The position numbers and the translations under genes are program-made. This document shows positions 26,139 to 27,720 of a stretch of DNA of 27,720 nt, piece after piece. Location of the stretch: positions 1 through 27,720 of the forward strand of contig DASVDK010000376.1 of NCBI GenBank assembly GCA_036381125.1, in the 5' to 3' direction. Under the pieces are notes generated by a model. It did not search any database. It saw only the letters and a program-made list of their open reading frames with translations, and was not told the DNA's origin. Origin of the DNA: DASVDK01 sp036381125 [NCBI: Thermodesulfobacteriota bacterium]. GTDB taxonomy: Bacteria; DASVDK01. Numbering within the stretch: position 1 is the first letter of the stretch; every line of letters begins with the position of its first letter.

Positions 26139-27720
26139 GTGCCGAGCGCTCGCTCCGTTTCCGGCCTCCTGGGGACCTTCTACGTGCAGCCGACCGCGAC
26201 CACGGACGGAGACCTGCCGACAGTTCGCGCCGTCCCGTGGTGGCGCACCTGGCGGGCGTCGCTCGCCGCGGTCTTCCTGGTGGTGGTCCTCGCCGTGGCG
26301 CTGTCCGAGGTGTTCCACGTCGTACGCGCGTACGCGCGCGCGGAGGCCGAGGCCCTCGCCAGGAACGAGGAGATGGCCGAGAGCCTCGCGACCGCGACCG
26401 AGATCTTCATCGATCGCTACAGCGTCATCGCGCAGACCACCGCCCAGGCGGTGTTCGGCGGGCCGCTGTCGAGCGAGGAGCGCCGCCGCCTGCTCGTCAC
26501 CGTCCGGCGCACGCACCCCGAGATCGTCAGCCTGGCGGCCATCTTGCCGAACGGCGCCATCGTCGAGGCCGAGCCGCGCGAGTCGGTCGGCGCGGCCGTC
26601 GCCGAGCGCGCGTACTTCCGGCAGATCGTCGACGGCGCGCCGCTCGTCGTGAGCGACCTGCTCGTCGGCCAGGCGACCGGATCGCTCGACATCGTCGTGG
26701 CGGCCGCCGCCCGCTCGCCCGACGGCCGGCTGCTCGGCGTCGTCACCGTCCGGCCGGCGATCGACCGCCTCGTGCGCGAGGTGCGGCCGTCGCTGCGCAA
26801 GGACGCGCACGCGCTCGTCGTCGACCGGTCCGGACGCGCGGTCGTCCACGACGGCCACCCGAAGCTCGCCTGGGAGCAGCGCGACTACTCGCTCGTCCCC
26901 GTCGTCGCGGACGCCCTGGCCGGGCGACGCGCCGTGAGCGCCAGCTTCACGAGCCCGGTGGACGGCACGGCCGTCCTCGGGGCCATGGTGCCCATCGCCA
27001 GCATCGGCTGGGCGGCGGGCGTGGTCCAGCCGGTCGAGACCGCCCTGGCGAGCGCCACGGAGGACCGCCGGTTCGCGCTCGTGGCCGTGGCCCTCATCCT
27101 GCTGCTCGGCGTCTCGCTCGCGCTGGTGACGGCCGACCGCCTCTCGGCGCCCATCCGCGCCCTGTCGGAGGGCGTCACCGCCCTCAGCCGCGGCGACCTG
27201 TCGCACCGCGTCAGGGTGAACGCCCGAAACGAGATCGGCCAGCTCGCCGATCACGTGAACGCGATGGCGGCGCGGCTCGAGGCGGCGCGCGACCGGGAGA
27301 GCCGGGCGGTCGCCGAGGCCCGTGCCGCGCGCGACCGCCTGGCGTTCCTCGCGGGCGTGAGCACCCAGATCGGCGCCTCCCTCGACTACGAGGCGACGCT
27401 GCGCGCCCTGGCGCGCCTGGTCGTGCCCGTGCTGGCCGACGGGTGCCTGGTGGGCCTCGCGGACGGCGATCACGCCACGTGGCCGTTCGCGGTCGCGCAC
27501 GTCGACCCGGCGCGCGAGGCGCTCCTCGAGGCGCTCCACGCCGGGTCCGACGGGATCCACGGCCCGCAGCCGGCCGTCGCGGCCTTCCGCAGCGGCAAGC
27601 CGGAGCTGGTGCTCGACGTGACCGACGCCTGGATGGAGTCGGTGAGCCAGGACGCGCGGCAGCTCGACCTCCTCAGGCGGCTCGGTCTCGTGTCCTGCAT
27701 GGCGGTGCCCCTCGTCGCCC
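26139..27720 (+). CDS. Membrane sensor protein, Cache-HAMP-GAF (partial, probably a histidine kinase)
   Basis: An open frame of 527 codons runs off the right edge. From the GTG at 26139 it has a first membrane helix at about 39-57 (RASLAAVFLVVVLAVALSEV). A periplasmic double-Cache sensor domain follows (about 65-305; AYFRQIVDGAPLVVSDLLVG, then GRLLGVVTVRPAIDRLV). A second helix lies at 312-332 (FALVAVALILLLGVSLALV), then HAMP (LSAPIRALSEGVTALSRGDL, with NEIGQLADHVNAMAARLEAA to about 384), a short coiled coil, and the start of a GAF domain (FLAGVSTQIGASLDYEATLR ... CMAVPLVA). Small-molecule sensing outside the membrane is inferred. The output domain is not visible; a histidine kinase is commonest for this layout, but GGDEF or phosphatase is possible. 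GTG 26184 is an alternative start; no in-frame ATG is near. Confidence 0.85.
   Translation, partial: MPSARSVSGLLGTFYVQPTATTDGDLPTVRAVPWWRTWRASLAAVFLVVVLAVALSEVFHVVRAYARAEAEALARNEEMAESLATATEIFIDRYSVIAQTTAQAVFGGPLSSEERRRLLVTVRRTHPEIVSLAAILPNGAIVEAEPRESVGAAVAERAYFRQIVDGAPLVVSDLLVGQATGSLDIVVAAAARSPDGRLLGVVTVRPAIDRLVREVRPSLRKDAHALVVDRSGRAVVHDGHPKLAWEQRDYSLVPVVADALAGRRAVSASFTSPVDGTAVLGAMVPIASIGWAAGVVQPVETALASATEDRRFALVAVALILLLGVSLALVTADRLSAPIRALSEGVTALSRGDLSHRVRVNARNEIGQLADHVNAMAARLEAARDRESRAVAEARAARDRLAFLAGVSTQIGASLDYEATLRALARLVVPVLADGCLVGLADGDHATWPFAVAHVDPAREALLEALHAGSDGIHGPQPAVAAFRSGKPELVLDVTDAWMESVSQDARQLDLLRRLGLVSCMAVPLVA

Noticed and set aside
26022-27560. A 512-codon minus-strand frame opposite the sensor gene
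   Set aside because: The plus-strand frame encodes coherent Cache, HAMP and GAF segments; the antisense frame is repetitive, charged and motif-free.

Overview
This is a visibly GC-rich, gene-dense bacterial chromosome segment. Almost every base is coding, genes overlap by 1-4 bases, and the content is mostly housekeeping. Long antisense reading frames accompany nearly every gene because stop codons are rare at this composition; they are not annotated. GatCAB instead of GlnRS/AsnRS-only charging, GlnE, a DUF4388 response regulator, a PilZ protein and AsmA suggest a Gram-negative of the Myxococcota / Desulfobacterota / Binatota / Methylomirabilota kind. I cannot fix the phylum from the sequence alone.

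Layout. The left edge holds the 3' end of groEL with a perfect intrinsic terminator, then an inositol-monophosphatase-family gene. A small reverse gene follows, then a forward pair (DUF362 protein and YbhB/PEBP-like protein). From 3032 to 26008 every gene reads on the minus strand. In transcription order these are: a UvrD/PcrA helicase, an EamA permease, then (from a good sigma70-type promoter) pilZ-gatC-gatA-epimerase-gatB-asmA. Next come mtnA-glnE, then ilvE-rsm22-nfo, a VapBC-type toxin-antitoxin pair, a multidomain DUF4388/J-like/TPR response regulator, a hairpin- and repeat-bearing 360-base intergenic region, a 67-aa small protein and a folK-nagB fusion. At the right edge, divergent from uvrD, a Cache-HAMP-GAF sensor protein runs off the window.

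The two most notable things are protein-level. First, the UvrD/PcrA helicase is interrupted inside helicase motif III by a 168-residue mini-intein (Cys1, TxxH block B, terminal His-Asn, Ser+1). The helicase can only be functional after protein splicing. Second, a folate-biosynthesis kinase (HPPK, FolK) is fused in one frame to a glucosamine-6-phosphate-deaminase (NagB) domain, and both halves keep their catalytic residues. Secondary points are several -10 boxes 7-9 bases upstream of start codons (apparent leaderless mRNAs), a degenerate receiver plus a J-like domain with HPD changed to SPD, a PilZ domain with a broken second motif coupled to gatC, and a tandem GGGGTCAGGTCTTTCC repeat resembling sequences seen next to REP-associated (IS200-like) transposases.
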